A DNA stretch of 64,000 nt from Brachionus manjavacas (GCA_019054805.1 JAHQIY010000038.1:124001-188000); one strand, 5' to 3'; positions 10,685-22,660 are shown, counted from the first letter of the stretch. A program made the numbers and translations. The notes: a model not told the origin generated them from the letters alone.

Positions 10685-12035
10685 ACGTTTTTTCTGTTCT
10701 TTTTTTTTTTTTTTTTAATTTTAAAGCCTCATAGGTGAAACACAAAAAATACAAATTACAATTAAAAACAAAAAAAAAAATAAAATATGATTTACAAATC
10801 GCATTAATTTTCATTTTCATCTTTTTAACATTTTTTAATAAATTTCACTAAACTAGAATTATCTCAAGTATTAAATGACACCTGGAAGAAAAAAAGAGTT
10901 AAAAAAAATAAAAAAATAATAGATTCAAAAAAAAATTTTTTTTATTCACAACAGAAGGTCCACGATTTTTTTGAAACTCTTTATTTATTCAGAAAGAAGG
11001 ATAAAATCATGTTAAAAAAGATTTTGGGAAACAAAAAAATTGTTTTTAATTCATTAACTTTAATCTAATGTTAAAATTTTTTTAAATTTAGCGTTCAAAA
11101 AAATGATACACAAAGCTGCAAAATCTCGCTTCGAATACTTTTGTCACGACATTTTTGTTACACTTTATAAAGATATAAATTGAGCACGAATTGTGATTTT
11201 TGTATAAAATAAGTGAAATTTGAAAAAAGAAATTGATCACATTTTAAAAAAAGTTTTTGAATAAGTTTGCTTTTCAAATGAATCTTAGCATGAAATATAT
11301 ACCTATTAATTGAACACGAAAATCCAAATCATGATTCACATGGTTTATTATTATTATTATTATTTATGGTCCAGGCCTCATAGGCAAAAAAAAACATTCA
11401 AGTAAATTATGAAAATTATTAGTTTCAAAATTTGATTGTGTAAAAATTTCTATTTTTAAAAGATCTGTTGTAGTTCTCTCAATAACTACATCACCTACTC
11501 TATACATCGTAAGTGTCTATAGTTTCACAATGCAATACTATGATCTCATGCGCTTAGCAAGTCGTTGGTATTTAACACTGGGTAAAACATTAGACATGTG
11601 CGATTATAAAAAACTTTGAAATTATTTATTTTTCTTTTCTTTTTTCCATTTTTCTTTATTATTTGTTCAGGCTAGAAGTGGCCATTTATTAATAAAGTAA
11701 TTATATATATTAATTATTATTATTTAATTCTCTTTTATTATTTACGTTATAACCGCGAACCACCAGATCCTAACAGATCCAGAAGGAAGAAACTTCCTAT
11801 CTTTTTAAAGTTTTTAACAGATCATTTAAAATTTAAATAGATGAGAATTATCTAGTTTTTGTACAAATTTTTTTTTTCAAGTTAGACTCTAAAACAGGTT
11901 TCATTCTTGCGAATCTCTTTATTCCAAATGTGCGTTTGAGAAGATGTTTATTTAAATGGCTATTTAAATTAACAAAATAGAATTAATTAAAAGAGCATAA
12001 ATTGACTTTGCAAAAATACCAATTGTGCCGGTTCT
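10685..12035. other. Gene-free stretch with triplet repeat
   Basis: No coding sequence is supported. A TTA/ATT triplet run at 11346-11364 directly precedes GGTCCAGGCCTCATAGGC (11369-11386). Read on the minus strand this is a small stem followed by an AAT tail, so probably the end of a retroelement. A second, decayed GCCTCATAGG sits at 10726. Confidence 0.4.
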
Positions 12036-12227
12036 GTGATTTTATCCAAAAATAATCACAGCAACATAAGTCATGTGCATCATAATTTGAATTTTCGTAA
12101 ATTGAAAAATAAAACGAAAAAATTTTGCAACTTAGTTGATTCTGTTGCTGAGAACCAAAGTGATTGTTCAAAATCAAGCTCAGATGTTTATGATGATGTG
12201 TTTGTTGATGAAGCGCCACATGGTTGA
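12036..12227 (+). CDS. Unidentified short ORF, possible C-terminal exon
   Basis: The frame is open from about 12006 to the stop at 12225-12227. The C-terminus is acidic (SSSDVYDDVFVDEAPHG), with a Lys-rich middle. There is no ATG at its start and no recognised domain. Codon content is less AT-biased than the surroundings, which is the only hint that it is real. It could be the last exon of a gene whose other exons I cannot find, or a transposon remnant. Confidence 0.2.
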   Translation: MILSKNNHSNISHVHHNLNFRKLKNKTKKFCNLVDSVAENQSDCSKSSSDVYDDVFVDEAPHG

Positions 12228-12533
12228 ACTTTATATAACAAAATTAAACCAAACAATTAATAAAATTTTGCTGAAAAGAGTATTACTAAAATAAAATTAA
12301 ATCACATTGTTTAATTTTAGTGTTGTGACAAGAATAAACCAAACCCAAAATCGTTCATAGAAATGATAATTTTTTTCTTGACAACTGTTCAAAATTTAAT
12401 GTTTTAGGTTCAAATATCGGATTATTCAAAGCATAAAACTTTTGATTTGTTAAATTTAAAAGCGCCTTAATAACTATTAATTTGCTTGTAACTAATAAGA
12501 TGGCATGAAAATTGATATTAGCTTTTTAAACTA

Positions 12534-12697
12534 CGGTCCAACTTTAGATGTATGAAAAAATCGTTCTATCTAGCGTTAAAGTACCATGAATGAATATTGA
12601 GGATCCTGAGAAATTGTAATAACTTTTACCAAAAAAAATTTTTTGGTCTATCGAAATTTTACTCATGAAAAAATCTATGATCGAATTTTTTTAGATT
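12534..12697. repeat. 164-bp dispersed repeat, copy B
   Basis: This is the second copy of the sequence at 2814-2977, in the same orientation, with two mismatches near its left edge. The flanks are unrelated to those of copy A on both sides, so the repeat boundaries are sharp: CGGTCCA at the left and TTTTTTTAGATT at the right. Confidence 0.85.
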
Positions 12698-13350
12698 CAC
12701 CTAAATTTGTAAATATTTGCTATGTCCAACCTTTAAATTTAGACCACAGAAAATCAACTAGAATAGTTTATTTTTTCGGACTTCTGGATCACATGACAAA
12801 AACTTAAAAAATCATTTAAGTTTTAAATGTTTAATGTATTTTCGGACAAATAATACAATGAGGATTAAAAAAAGCTATATGTCATTATTTTTGAATGAAG
12901 TATTGAAGAGGTAATCTATTACAAATTCATCCATATAGATTTAGAATTATTTAAATATTTGCAACAATTTTTGCTAAAAATTATAAATAAAATTTTCTAT
13001 CGAAAGTTTGTAAGACAAAAAGGTAATATCAAATATTTGATTCATTAAATTTTCTAAATAATGTTATGAATTAAACTACTTAACTGTTTCCTTTAAAAAA
13101 ATTTCTAAATAAAAGTTTTTTCGATGATTTTTACTGAAGCAATCATTAGATTACATTAAAGCTATTTTATTCTTTTATTTGAATAAGCTTTTTAAAAATT
13201 CTACACAATATTTTTTTTGTGTCAAAATAAATTATAAAGGCTTGAAATACCTCTAATACAATTAAAATACCATTTACTTTTGCAGAGTGATCTGTGCCCT
13301 AAACCATCAAATCACTTAGTGCAAAATCTTTAAAACCGATGTAAGACTCG

Positions 13351-13761
13351 TTAATTGAGATGATTCAATTTTGCTACTATTCTTATATCTAGTTTTATAT
13401 TCTTTACCTATTTTAACTATAAATTTGAAGTTAAAATATAATTTATAATTCATTTTTAAAAATTATTAAAATTTATTTTTTTGATATTTTTGATGTAATG
13501 TTCATTCCTGCCTTTGTCAAAAAATTTTTCACTATTTTTCTTTAACTTAACATCATAAACAAAATTTTCGATTTTAAAATTTGATAAACTAGGGAAACTG
13601 ACCTTAGGAATAAATCCTGAATTTTAGTATTTTGGACACATGGATCACTTGGCAAAGGTATACGGTAGAAGGATTCAATTCTATTCAATATAGCTTTTTA
13701 ATGAGATAAATTATAAACAAAAAAAATCTTAAATTGTAAATAATTGAATCATCTCAATTAA
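13351..13761. repeat. Perfect 20-bp terminal inverted repeat pair, about 410 bp
   Basis: TTAATTGAGATGATTCAATT (13351-13370) recurs as its exact reverse complement at 13742-13761. The interior is AT-rich and non-coding. The ends start with TTAA, and the size fits a MITE. TTAA is also the target of piggyBac-type elements, but no further evidence supports that class. Confidence 0.6.
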
Positions 13762-14393
13762 CATTGTAAAATAAAAATAAAACTTTTTTCAACAAAAATT
13801 TATTAAAAAAATTCAATAATTAAATTTTGAGGTAAAATTAAATGTCTTCTTTTTTCAATTCAAAATACAGCTTCGAAAAAAATGAAAAAATCTTCAAAAT
13901 TAACTTTATTAATTAAAATATTTATTTGAGGGAAAAAAAAAACTTTAAACATCAGACTTTTTCAAAATAATTTTTTTAAATTTAATCACAAAAAATAAAC
14001 CATTGATTAATTTGTTAATTTTTTGTCGCTCTTAACATTTTTTGTTTATTAGGGCATCAATCTGTTAGATTCAGCTCCCCGAATAATTAATTGTTATTTC
14101 TTTATTAGTTATTTTAAGGTTGGGCCTATTTATACAGAAATTTCAGTGGATTTAATCTTAATTAGATCATAATTATTTACTTAAATAAAATTTCCACCAA
14201 GCATTGATAGGCAAAAACACACTTTAAAAATATTCCTCATAATTTCTAATAAATTTTTGAATTTGCTTGAATTAATTTTTGACAATTTTGTAATAAAAAA
14301 TTTTTGTTAATTAAATAAAAAATAATTCTTTATAACCAAATTTTCATTATTTTTTTATCACTTTACTTACTTTATCTGTTTGATTTTAATAAA

Positions 14394-14434
14394 ACAATGT
14401 CATGTTTTAAAACACCTTTGAAACATGACATTGT
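14394..14434. repeat. 14-bp perfect hairpin downstream of LIAT1-like gene
   Basis: ACAATGTCATGTTT at 14394-14407 pairs perfectly with 14421-14434 across a 13-nt loop. It lies about 475-515 bp beyond the stop codon of the minus-strand gene at 14908-15855, so it may be in its 3' UTR or just past it. Confidence 0.7.
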
Positions 14435-14571
14435 GAATTTTGGTCCTAGAAACAAAGCAAAATATTAAAACAAACCAAAGCTTAAGTTAGGAAGGACAAA
14501 AATATGTTCTGTAAATTGTAGCAACTGATACATCTTTTGTATGACCACTTAAAGTTGAGTTGGATTTTTAA

Positions 14572-14621
14572 TTTAATGAGAATGCATTAAACCCACTGAA
14601 ATTTAATACATTCTCATTAAA
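14572..14621. repeat. 20-bp hairpin downstream of LIAT1-like gene
   Basis: TTTAATGAGAATGCATTAAA (14572-14591) pairs with 14602-14621, 19 of 20 positions, over a 10-nt loop. On the minus strand this falls about 290 nt after the stop codon of the neighbouring gene. It could be a 3'-UTR structure or a very short palindromic element. Confidence 0.7.
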
Positions 14622-14907
14622 TAAAAAATTCTGAGCTAGTTTCCATCAATATTTTGTTTTTTGTACAAAAATTCGCAATTCCCTGAAACACAAAATTACA
14701 TAATTAAAAAAAGATTAAATTTTCAAATGTTCAAAAACTAAATTAACTGCATTTACATTTATTTTAATTAAAATTAAAAAGTTCAAAAAAAAGGGACTTG
14801 ATTCAAAAAGTTTTAAGATAATTGAAGATTATTGATGATGACTACGAGTATTTAAAGAAAATGGAGCAAATCTGAACTGATACGTGAATAATAGAGAAAT
14901 AAAAAAA

Positions 14908-15855
14908 TTAGTAAAACATTTGACTGTTTGATGAAATTGAAGATATGGCTGAATCTGTCTCTTTTTCACGTTTGACAATTAAACAACAGCCGCTTGAACT
15001 CTTCTTTCTATCTTGAACAAGTGCATTTTCTTCTTTATCTTTTTGATCAGTGGTTATACTGTCCAGTTTGTCGACTTCTACTATATTCTCAAGATTATTT
15101 TGGAAGTTTTTTGAGTGCAAATTGTCAAAAGAACACGTAGAGGACGAAGACAAAGACGAATCGAAAGCTAAGTCGTTTCGTAGCTTGATTTTCAAAATCT
15201 TGTTTTTCTGCTCAATGTATCGTTTGCGTCTGTTTATTTTGTATAATTCGATGCGTTCGTCTTCTTCTTTTTTGTCCACTAGTTCATTTTGCCACCTAAT
15301 ACTTTCGTTATCTTTGAGTGAATCGAAATCGACCTCAAATTTGTCACTCGGGTTGTTTTGAGTGTGTCCAGTTGATTCTCTTGAATGCAGAGATTTGGGC
15401 AAGTTTTTTTTTCTGATCTTTTTTGACTTTTTCAATTTTGTGTTTTTTACATTCTGAGCTAGTTGAAGATTGTTAACAAACATGTTTTGAGCAGTTGAAG
15501 GAGACAATGGGTTCAAATTGGCATCTATTTTATTCAAGATTAATTTTTTTGAATTTAGGTTTTGTTGTGCATCTTGTTCACTCAATTTGTTCAGAATCGT
15601 TTGATCGTGATTGTGGCAATAATTGTTTCCATTGCTATTGGCATTGCTGTTGCTAGTTGTGGTATCAAACGAAAGCGATTCTTTTGTTTTTGCTTGCATT
15701 TTAATTTTTGTTTTTTTAATTTTTTTTTTTGAAATTATTGAGTCTGCTTTGAAATTTTCTTTTATGCTTTTGGACAAATTTTTGGTCTCATACAAAGCCT
15801 TCTCACTGCGATTAGCCTCAAATAAAACAACAGCCGTACTTGAAACCAACTCCAT
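14908..15855 (-). CDS. Basic Ser/Asn-rich protein with LIAT1-like block
   Basis: Single-exon, 315 aa. It begins at the first in-frame ATG, and no upstream coding sequence is visible. Low-complexity Lys-rich (about 43-56 and 139-151) and Asn/Ser-rich segments surround one ordered-looking block at residues 184-220, containing ESIRWQNELVD and ELYKINRRKRYIEQ. A block with RW, acidic residues and then LYKLNRRKRY is what I recall from LIAT1, the partner of arginyltransferase ATE1, which also carries a Lys-rich stretch before its conserved domain. That link is from memory and unverified. The C-terminal third is Ser- and Asp-rich. The protein is likely nuclear or cytosolic, with no signal peptide or membrane segment. 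Confidence 0.6.
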   Translation of the reverse strand: MELVSSTAVVLFEANRSEKALYETKNLSKSIKENFKADSIISKKKIKKTKIKMQAKTKESLSFDTTTSNSNANSNGNNYCHNHDQTILNKLSEQDAQQNLNSKKLILNKIDANLNPLSPSTAQNMFVNNLQLAQNVKNTKLKKSKKIRKKNLPKSLHSRESTGHTQNNPSDKFEVDFDSLKDNESIRWQNELVDKKEEDERIELYKINRRKRYIEQKNKILKIKLRNDLAFDSSLSSSSTCSFDNLHSKNFQNNLENIVEVDKLDSITTDQKDKEENALVQDRKKSSSGCCLIVKREKETDSAISSISSNSQMFY

Positions 15856-17049
15856 TTTTCAATAGCACACACTAATAATTACATAATTACCAAAAATTCT
15901 AATCAAACCTTCTGGACATGCTCAAGTTCTATTAGTGAAATTAAATTTATTTTAAAAGTATTTTTCTTTTTAGAAAAATCCATTAGAAATTTTGAGAACA
16001 AGTGTTTTTGAGTTGAAAAATGACTAGTTACTAAATAATCAAAATGCTTTAGGTTTTTGAGCTTTTTTTTTTTTAATTTTCATCAAAATTTTTAATAATA
16101 AATTTTATCTATTACTAATTATTAGTTATCTATAAATATTAATTTATTTACTGCTAAGAATATGAAATGAAAATAACAACAATCTTGATGTTGGTCTTGA
16201 CTACTTGGTCAAGGCTGTTTTATAAATTACTTAATGGATGCAGATCAAGAATTTTCTCATCTTTTAAAAATTTTAGATGATTTAGTAAAAATAAACATTT
16301 AATAAAATATTTTTTTTAATTTCTCAAAATCAATAATACAATCTTGAATAATTAATTTTAAACTCTTAGTTAATAAATAAATACTTTTTCACCCAAGCTA
16401 AGTTTGAATTTAATCGCTTATTAATACGCAAAAAATAATCCAATTTGAAATAAAATAAATAGTTTTTACTTTTTTTGAATTTATAATTTTAAATTCAACA
16501 TATTTTCTGATGAAAATTTTAATAACTAAGCTCGGTACTCTACGTTCTTTGACGAGAGATTATTCCGGCAAAAAATTTTCCTCATAATTAATTTTATTTT
16601 TTATTTTTTATTTACACATTACATAGTTTAAATGTTTTAATGGCTATGAAAACTTAAATTATCGATTTTGTTTTAGCCAGAAAAAAATCCAAAGAAAGTA
16701 TCATAACTTCTTTATTTTCCAAATTAAATTTCGAAGTGTTTGTTTTTTATTATATTTAAATGCTTTAAATAAAATGTTGGAATTTTAAGCAGTTATAAAT
16801 ATAATGAATTTAATTAAAAGAAAAGTTTATTTTTTTAGCAACTTGCTTAATTTAAGCAAAAATTAGCAATATCTGGACCGAAAACTTTAAAATCTATAAA
16901 AAGTTTATAAGCGTCAGCACCTTATCCATGGTTACTGAAAATCCAAATTTTTACATAAAATTTATTTAAACATTCTAAAAGTTTAAATGCTTTACTGATT
17001 ATTAGTATTTTTATTTTACAAAATTTGATCATTCAAATAAATCAACTTT
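15856..17049. other. Gene-free AT-rich stretch between two minus-strand genes
   Basis: This lies between the LIAT1-like gene and the Shisa-like gene, both on the minus strand. It should contain the promoter of the first and the 3' UTR of the second. Apart from short AT hairpins no element stands out. Confidence 0.4.
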
Positions 17050-17852
17050 TCAAATTGTAGCAGAATTTTGAATTTTTTGGCAAAATGTTGAAAGATGAGG
17101 ATGCGATTTTGATTGTAAAGCGATTCTCGATGCTTCCATGACCGAATTGTAAGATGGTGGTTCAAGAGAGCTAGGTGTATCTATTCTTATAGTCTCAATC
17201 ACGTTTTCATGACCAACATTATTCGTCGAGCGCATTGTATATACATTAGTGCTATAAACAGAGCCTGAATGTGCATCATTTTCACCTAGATAAAAAAAGT
17301 TCCTTTAATGCATTGTTAATTATTTCTGTTAGTTTTAAGACAGCTAAATTTTTTTTTAATTTTTAACAAATATAATTTAATAAATATTTCTCAATGAATT
17401 TTTTGAGTAACAAAATTTAAATTTTAAAAATTAAATACTTGGTATCGAACCAGTTTGATTTTCAGCTACTATTTTTTTTCTGCACAAAAAATATAACAAT
17501 AGACTGAGCATTATACAGCAAAAAAAAATTGGCAACGTGATTATTAACCTTAAAATTAATTTAAAAAAATACAAATAGCTTTTTCAAATTTTTTACACAA
17601 AAATCCAAGACCAATCGAAGCAACAAACATTCTCTATGCTTGAAGGAATAAGGCAGCAAACATAAGGACAGCTAATTTTTGAAAATAGTTATTTAACATT
17701 GAGTGAAAATTTAAAACTTACTATGCAGTTTTAATCTCATGGGTTATTTGATCATAAAAATGGCAAACGTGGCATTTTGAATTTCGAAATTTCTGTAAAA
17801 AAATTAATATGAAAAAAAATTTGCTTGGATTCAAGTGGGAAAATTTAACCAT
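17050..17852 (-). CDS. Shisa-like (six-Cys type) single-pass membrane protein with PPSY motif
   Basis: Four exons (minus): 17852-17722, 17671-17597, 17548-17439, 17285-17050. All junctions are in phase; the product is 183 aa. The start was chosen at the ATG followed directly by a hydrophobic signal-like stretch (KFFFILIFL, residues 11-19). An upstream in-frame ATG at 17963 would add 37 residues and is less likely. The small ectodomain has Cys27, Cys30, Cys45, a CC at 49-50 and a CC at 60-61. One membrane helix spans about 67-91 and is followed by RKK. The tail carries PPSY (148-151), a ligand for WW domains. Short Cys-rich ectodomain with CC motif, one helix, and PY-motif tail is the signature of the Shisa-like/WBP1/VOPP1 adaptor group, which links WW-domain ubiquitin ligases to membrane cargo. 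Exact subfamily is not determined. Confidence 0.75.
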
Positions 17853-18217
17853 GAAGAGAAGAGCGCCAAAAAGGATTCCATTTTTTTGAAACATTTGGTA
17901 GGATATTTTTGATAGTTTGTTTAAAAAATATATAAATCGTACCAATGCTCCAATTATTTTCAATGGCTAAGACAAAAATTAAACCAAGAAAACTAGTCTG
18001 ACCTGAGCTGTCAAACCTATATTTTCAATATAGCTTTAAATAAGATATGTAAAGAAGAAATGGCCCCAAGCTAAATTTCTATCACTATTAATTATCAAGT
18101 TAATTATTTGAACAATTTAAATTAGCGTATAGATATTTTTTAGCTAATAAATTTTAGGAGCTTTGCTCTACAGTTCACTTCTCTTTTTTAATTTTCCTTT
18201 TTTTTTATTTTTTAATA

Positions 18218-18673
18218 AGTGATGTTCCGGATTTAGTAGTTTACGAAAATTAATGTCTAAAAATTGAAATAATTTGGGACTTTTAAAAAATGATTAAAAT
18301 TTTAAATTAAATTTAAAAAAATTTTCATTTACATTTGTTTACGTTAAAAAATTATATCTTAAATAGTTTTGATGCTTTTTAATTGTTTGACCAGCCTCCT
18401 TGATTTTCTATTACTTTAATTAATATCTAGATCTTTATTTAGATATTAATTAAGAAAAAATTTTTTTTTATAATTTTGAAAATAAATATTGAAGGATAAA
18501 AAAATTAATTTTTTTTTAAAATAGTGCCAAATTATTTCAATTTTTTGGACATTTTTTTTTACATATATTTACGTAAATAGAGCGAAATTTACCAAATTTT
18601 ACGTAAAATCTAGTAAATGTTCGTTTTTTTACTTTTGTAAATTTACGTAAATTACTGAATCCGGAACACCACT
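18218..18673. mobile_element. MITE, about 456 bp, with TIRs
   Basis: The left end AGTGATGTTCCGGATTTAGT and the inverted right end (reverse complement AGTGGTGTTCCGGATTCAGT) match at 18/20. TA dinucleotides flank both ends, fitting a Tc1/mariner-type target. The interior is non-coding, with a perfect 14-bp palindrome at 18416-18453 and several TTTACGTAAA units. It shares the TTTACG/GTAAA style, but not the termini, of the larger MITE at 32280. Confidence 0.65.
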
Positions 18674-19189
18674 ATAATAGCTAGATTACTTTCATTTCTT
18701 ATTAAATAAAATGTGGTGTAGCTACGTTTGGTCACGATAATTCAATATTAAAAAGCGCATCATTTACTTTATTTTTTGTTCTATATAAAGTTTGATTAAA
18801 ATTTTTGTCACATTATTATTTTGTTGTTTTTATTCAACATTTACAAATTTAAGCCAAATAATTATATGCATGAAAATGAATTGCATCTTTCAGATTAAAT
18901 TGAAGGTTAATCTGATGGATTATTCATTGATGCATGATCAAAAATTAGTTTATGATCAATTTATTAAGTTGGTTCGATTGAAACTTAATAAATTTTTAAG
19001 AACTTGTTAGTCGGTCAGTATATAAATTCAAAATTTTGTTATAAAATACTTTTTGATTAATTTTGTAAGATGGCACAACGTATTGTCTTATGATTTTTTA
19101 CATTTAATAGAAGAATATCAATTATTAATATTTATAATATTTTACCATAAAATAAAGTAATTTTAAAATCGAGTCATTTGACTTTTGGT

Positions 19190-19430
19190 AGCCAAGTTGA
19201 ATCAGGTAGAAGAAGCATTGTATGAATGGATCAAGGAAGCAAAATCTCAAAAAATATCTTTTAAGGGATCTATTTTGCTCGAAAAAGTAAATAGATTTGC
19301 TAATCTTTCCAGAATTTCAAGCTAATAATGGTTAGTTAGATCAAACCGGTCATGTCCAAGTTCAAACGAGAAAATCGTCTCATAGTGAAGCTTTAGAATT
19401 TATTGCAAAGCTTAAGTTTTTGGGTCTTGC
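19190..19430 (+). pseudogene. Tigger/pogo transposase N-terminal (CENP-B HTH) remnant
   Basis: Text reading VEEALYEWIKEAKSQKISF and then SILLEKVNRFANL corresponds to the CENP-B-type DNA-binding half of pogo/Tigger transposases, where a W(I/L)xxAR motif is followed by KExAxxLA. After a stop it continues as FQANNGWL-like (one codon altered), the usual FxASxGWL motif. The catalytic region is not present. This is a decayed fragment. Confidence 0.6.
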
Positions 19431-20045
19431 CTAAAATGTGACCAAGAGTATCTTGCCTAAAATGAGAACTTTATGTTCACCAAATTTCTGTTCACAAATT
19501 TTGTGACCATTTTGAAATTAAAAAAAAAAATTTAATTTTTCGTGAACTAAATTTTTTTTATGTGAGCATTAATTTAAATGTAAATTTTGATAAAAAAAAT
19601 AAAGTAAATTGTCAAAAATTATTTTTTAATTTTTATGTTTTTTAAAATTTTTGTCACATTATTGTCACATTAATGTTCAAATAATGAACATTAGGCTTTT
19701 TTTGAATTTTTTAATGGCATGTTTGCTTAGTGCTGTTTTTACAACATCTTGTGAAGTTGATATTGCAGCCATTGATTTTTTCAATAAAAAAAATGCATTT
19801 TAATTTTTTTTATTTCGGTTAAGTCGAAACTTTTTATGTCCGGACTTCAACTTCGACATGACCTGTTTTTCCTATAGTCAATTTTTTAGTAATTTTTGAC
19901 TTAAAAAGCCATAGATGAGATCATTTGAATCATTTGAAGTAATTTATTATGCAAATACTAATTAAACGGTCAATAAATAAATATAAATTTTCAATATTTT
20001 TTTTTAATATTTTGTCAGTATAATTTTTTTAATAATAATCATTAT

Positions 20046-20354
20046 AATCATTAATTATTTTATTTTTTAAATTTAATTTTTGTTTAAATATAATAACATT
20101 TATTATATTACCCGATTCCTAGAATATGCTTGCATATATATTTCTTTAAAAAACAAGAACATGAGCAGCTTGCTTCTCTCCAATTTCTCTTTCTTTTAGC
20201 GTTTCTTTGACTTCTCGCTTCACATTCTTCTTCTTGAGACTAAACATCATCATCAGACTCATTTGCAGCTAATGTATTTTGAGCCATAATAATCATTAAT
20301 TTTTTTATTTTTAAATTTAATTTTTGTTTAAATATAATAACATTTATTATATTA
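20046..20354. repeat. Direct repeat pair, about 64 bp
   Basis: Positions 20046-20110 and 20291-20354 share a nearly identical block ending in TAACATTTATTATATTA, with small indels in T-runs. The 180 bp between them contains a GC-richer segment (20160-20275) with CTTCTTCTTGAG. The pair could be flanking duplications of an inserted fragment. Confidence 0.6.
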
Positions 20355-21879
20355 GTAAATAAAGAATTTAGCTGAACGAAATCCAATATAACACTTATAA
20401 TTTAATTTTCAACAAACGATTTAATTTTTTTACAGACAAATTGATTAAAATAATGGTAATTTATTTATAATACTAACAGTTCATTTGAATAATTTACAAA
20501 TAAAATAAAATACAGACCTTATTAGAACTTATTGTAAAAATACTGATCAATACATATTAATTCCTGATATTTAAATTTATTTACTGACATTTCGAGATAA
20601 TTACTTATAAAATCTAATTATTTTTACTGAAAAATTAAATAAAAACACTGCCAAATTAAATACAAGCCTTATTATGCTAAGATTTTAATTATCTTTAAAC
20701 TAAGAAAAACATTTTATCTTGGTTTTTCTTAGTATGATATAATACCAGAGTTGTTAAAAAGTCACAAGTCAGGTCCAAGTCCGGACTTTTTTTTTCACGA
20801 TGAATATAATAACTAGCAATAATTCTTTAAGTATTTTAAAATAAAAAATTGTCTTAATCTTGATGACTGGACGTTCCGAGACTCCAAAGTCAATTTTTTA
20901 TCTGGTTTTAAAAATTAATCAAATATTTCTTCCTATTTTTCAATGAAGAGAAATTATTCAGGAATTTTTCACTTTCAATGAATGTGAAGGGACAAATGAA
21001 ATTTCAACTTTTTGTTTGCGATTTTTTACCTTTATTTAAGAAAAAATTTAACGTTAATAAAATCTTGTTTTTTTTCAAAACGTCATAATTCTTCATTATT
21101 TGAACATTAGGCTTTTTTTGAAATCATAAACTTCAGCACGATAAATGTATCAAAATTTTTTGATATGTTGTAGAACGAGGTTCGAAGAAAAAAAATTACT
21201 GTCATTCCATGATTGTTCTATTTAATCAGCATCAAACTTAGTCCTTTGTTCAATAATAAAGTGGATTTTAAATGATCTATCTGTGTCGATCTTTGATATG
21301 AAATATAATCTTAGAAAAAAAATAAAGCAGCCATCTTTTTACTTTATTAATTTATTGGAAATTGTAAAACTAGCCAAAATTTAATTTGTTTTTAGGAAAA
21401 ACTATGTTGTCTTTTAAATTGAGGTCTCTTTTTAATCATTTCATGATTAACACATTCCAGCTATTGATGAATAAAGGTAACTAAAATAAGTATTTTTTCG
21501 GCTTTTAAATTTGAACACAATTTAAAAATAAACACCTTTTTAATGGTGTTATAAATTAAAAACAACTCTTTATGTTTTTTTTTAAAAAGAAATTTTTTTT
21601 GATTAGTTTTCTAAGCTTTTATATAAGAAAGAAAAATTTAAAATTAAAATATATTAAATTTTAGTTTTAAAAGATTTGTTATTTTTGTAGTCTTTGACGG
21701 TTAGATCTTGGACCCAAAACTGTTTGAAGAGAATCTTGACGGCTATAATTAATTATTTACTTTTAAAAAGTCTTCCAAAATCTATTGCAAAGCTTTTTTC
21801 TAATTTTTTAGTTTCGTATTGCTTCAAAAGAGCTGCAAATTAAACTAAAAAAGTATTTAAAATCTTGGCCATTATTTCA

Positions 21880-21961
21880 TCAAACGAAATTCTTAAAATC
21901 ACACCAAATTCTTTCTATGGGATTATGTTCAGAAAAGTTTTTTATGGCACCAAATAATCTA
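21880..21961 (-). pseudogene. Possible Tc1/IS630-type transposase remnant
   Basis: The minus strand reads FSEHNPIERIWCDFK, which resembles the NPIExxW signature around the last catalytic acid of IS630/Tc1/mariner transposases. Surrounding sequence is full of stops. Weak, based on one motif only. Confidence 0.3.
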
Positions 21962-22479
21962 AGTATTATTTTTAAAGGCTAATTTTTCTAAACGTGTATT
22001 AATACTATCAAAAGCCGAATAGGTAAGCAACATTTCTATTAATTCTTTTTACAAAATGTCTTCCGAAGAGGATGAATTATCTAATTTATTTAAAATGGGT
22101 CTAAGTTACCCCCCTGCAGTTAAAAATTGACTTAATTTGTTAAAATGTGTCTTACATAATTTACCTAAAAAATCTGGCTATTTGTTTTGTTAATTTTGTG
22201 ACTAAATTTGTTAGTTTAAGGTCTAAATTTTTTTGTTTCATATTGTTTTAATTTCAACCAAAACTATTTAAAATTTTAATAAATATTTTTAATCTGACCA
22301 ATAATTTCAAAAAAATGGAAATGACTTTATTCTAACCACAAAAGACAAATCTATGTTTATCAAAAAAAATTCTTTTATGGCAACTATACATATAACTATA
22401 CATATTACAAGAATTTGGATTTTGATGTAGCCATACCCTATATGATAATAAGCAAAGTTTCTCTAGTTCGAGAAAATTG

Positions 22480-22660
22480 GGTAAATAGTAAATATACATG
22501 TGGATTTTTTCTAAAAAATTAAATGTGTTACCATTTGATTGCAGTTGCAGCTCATCAGAAACTAGTGGAAATACCTTTAAAGTTCAAAAATGTTCCTTTG
22601 TCTCAAAAAAAAGGCTGGTAGGCCTCCAAAAGCTAAAAAAGCTCTAGTAATGCAGTGATT
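22480..22660 (+). pseudogene. Degenerate MULE C-terminus
   Basis: After a broken SWIM-like segment comes VEIPLKFKNVPLSQKK, then AGRPPKAKKALVMQ and a stop, one frame change apart. The AGRPPKAKKAL end is typical of MULE transposase C-termini, where the SWIM finger is followed by a GRPxKxKxAL tail. It belongs to a different subfamily from the fragment at 3380. Confidence 0.5.

Larger units (their letters stand above)
19431..22479. other. Gene-free repeat-rich stretch
   Basis: No intact gene. Contents: a direct repeat of about 64 bp (20046-20110 and 20291-20354); GTCCGGACTT-containing pieces at 19840 and 20790 that resemble the end of a palindromic element; and a weak transposase remnant at 21880-21961. 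GAACATTAGGCTTTTTTTGA occurs at both 19686 and 21104. Confidence 0.5.
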
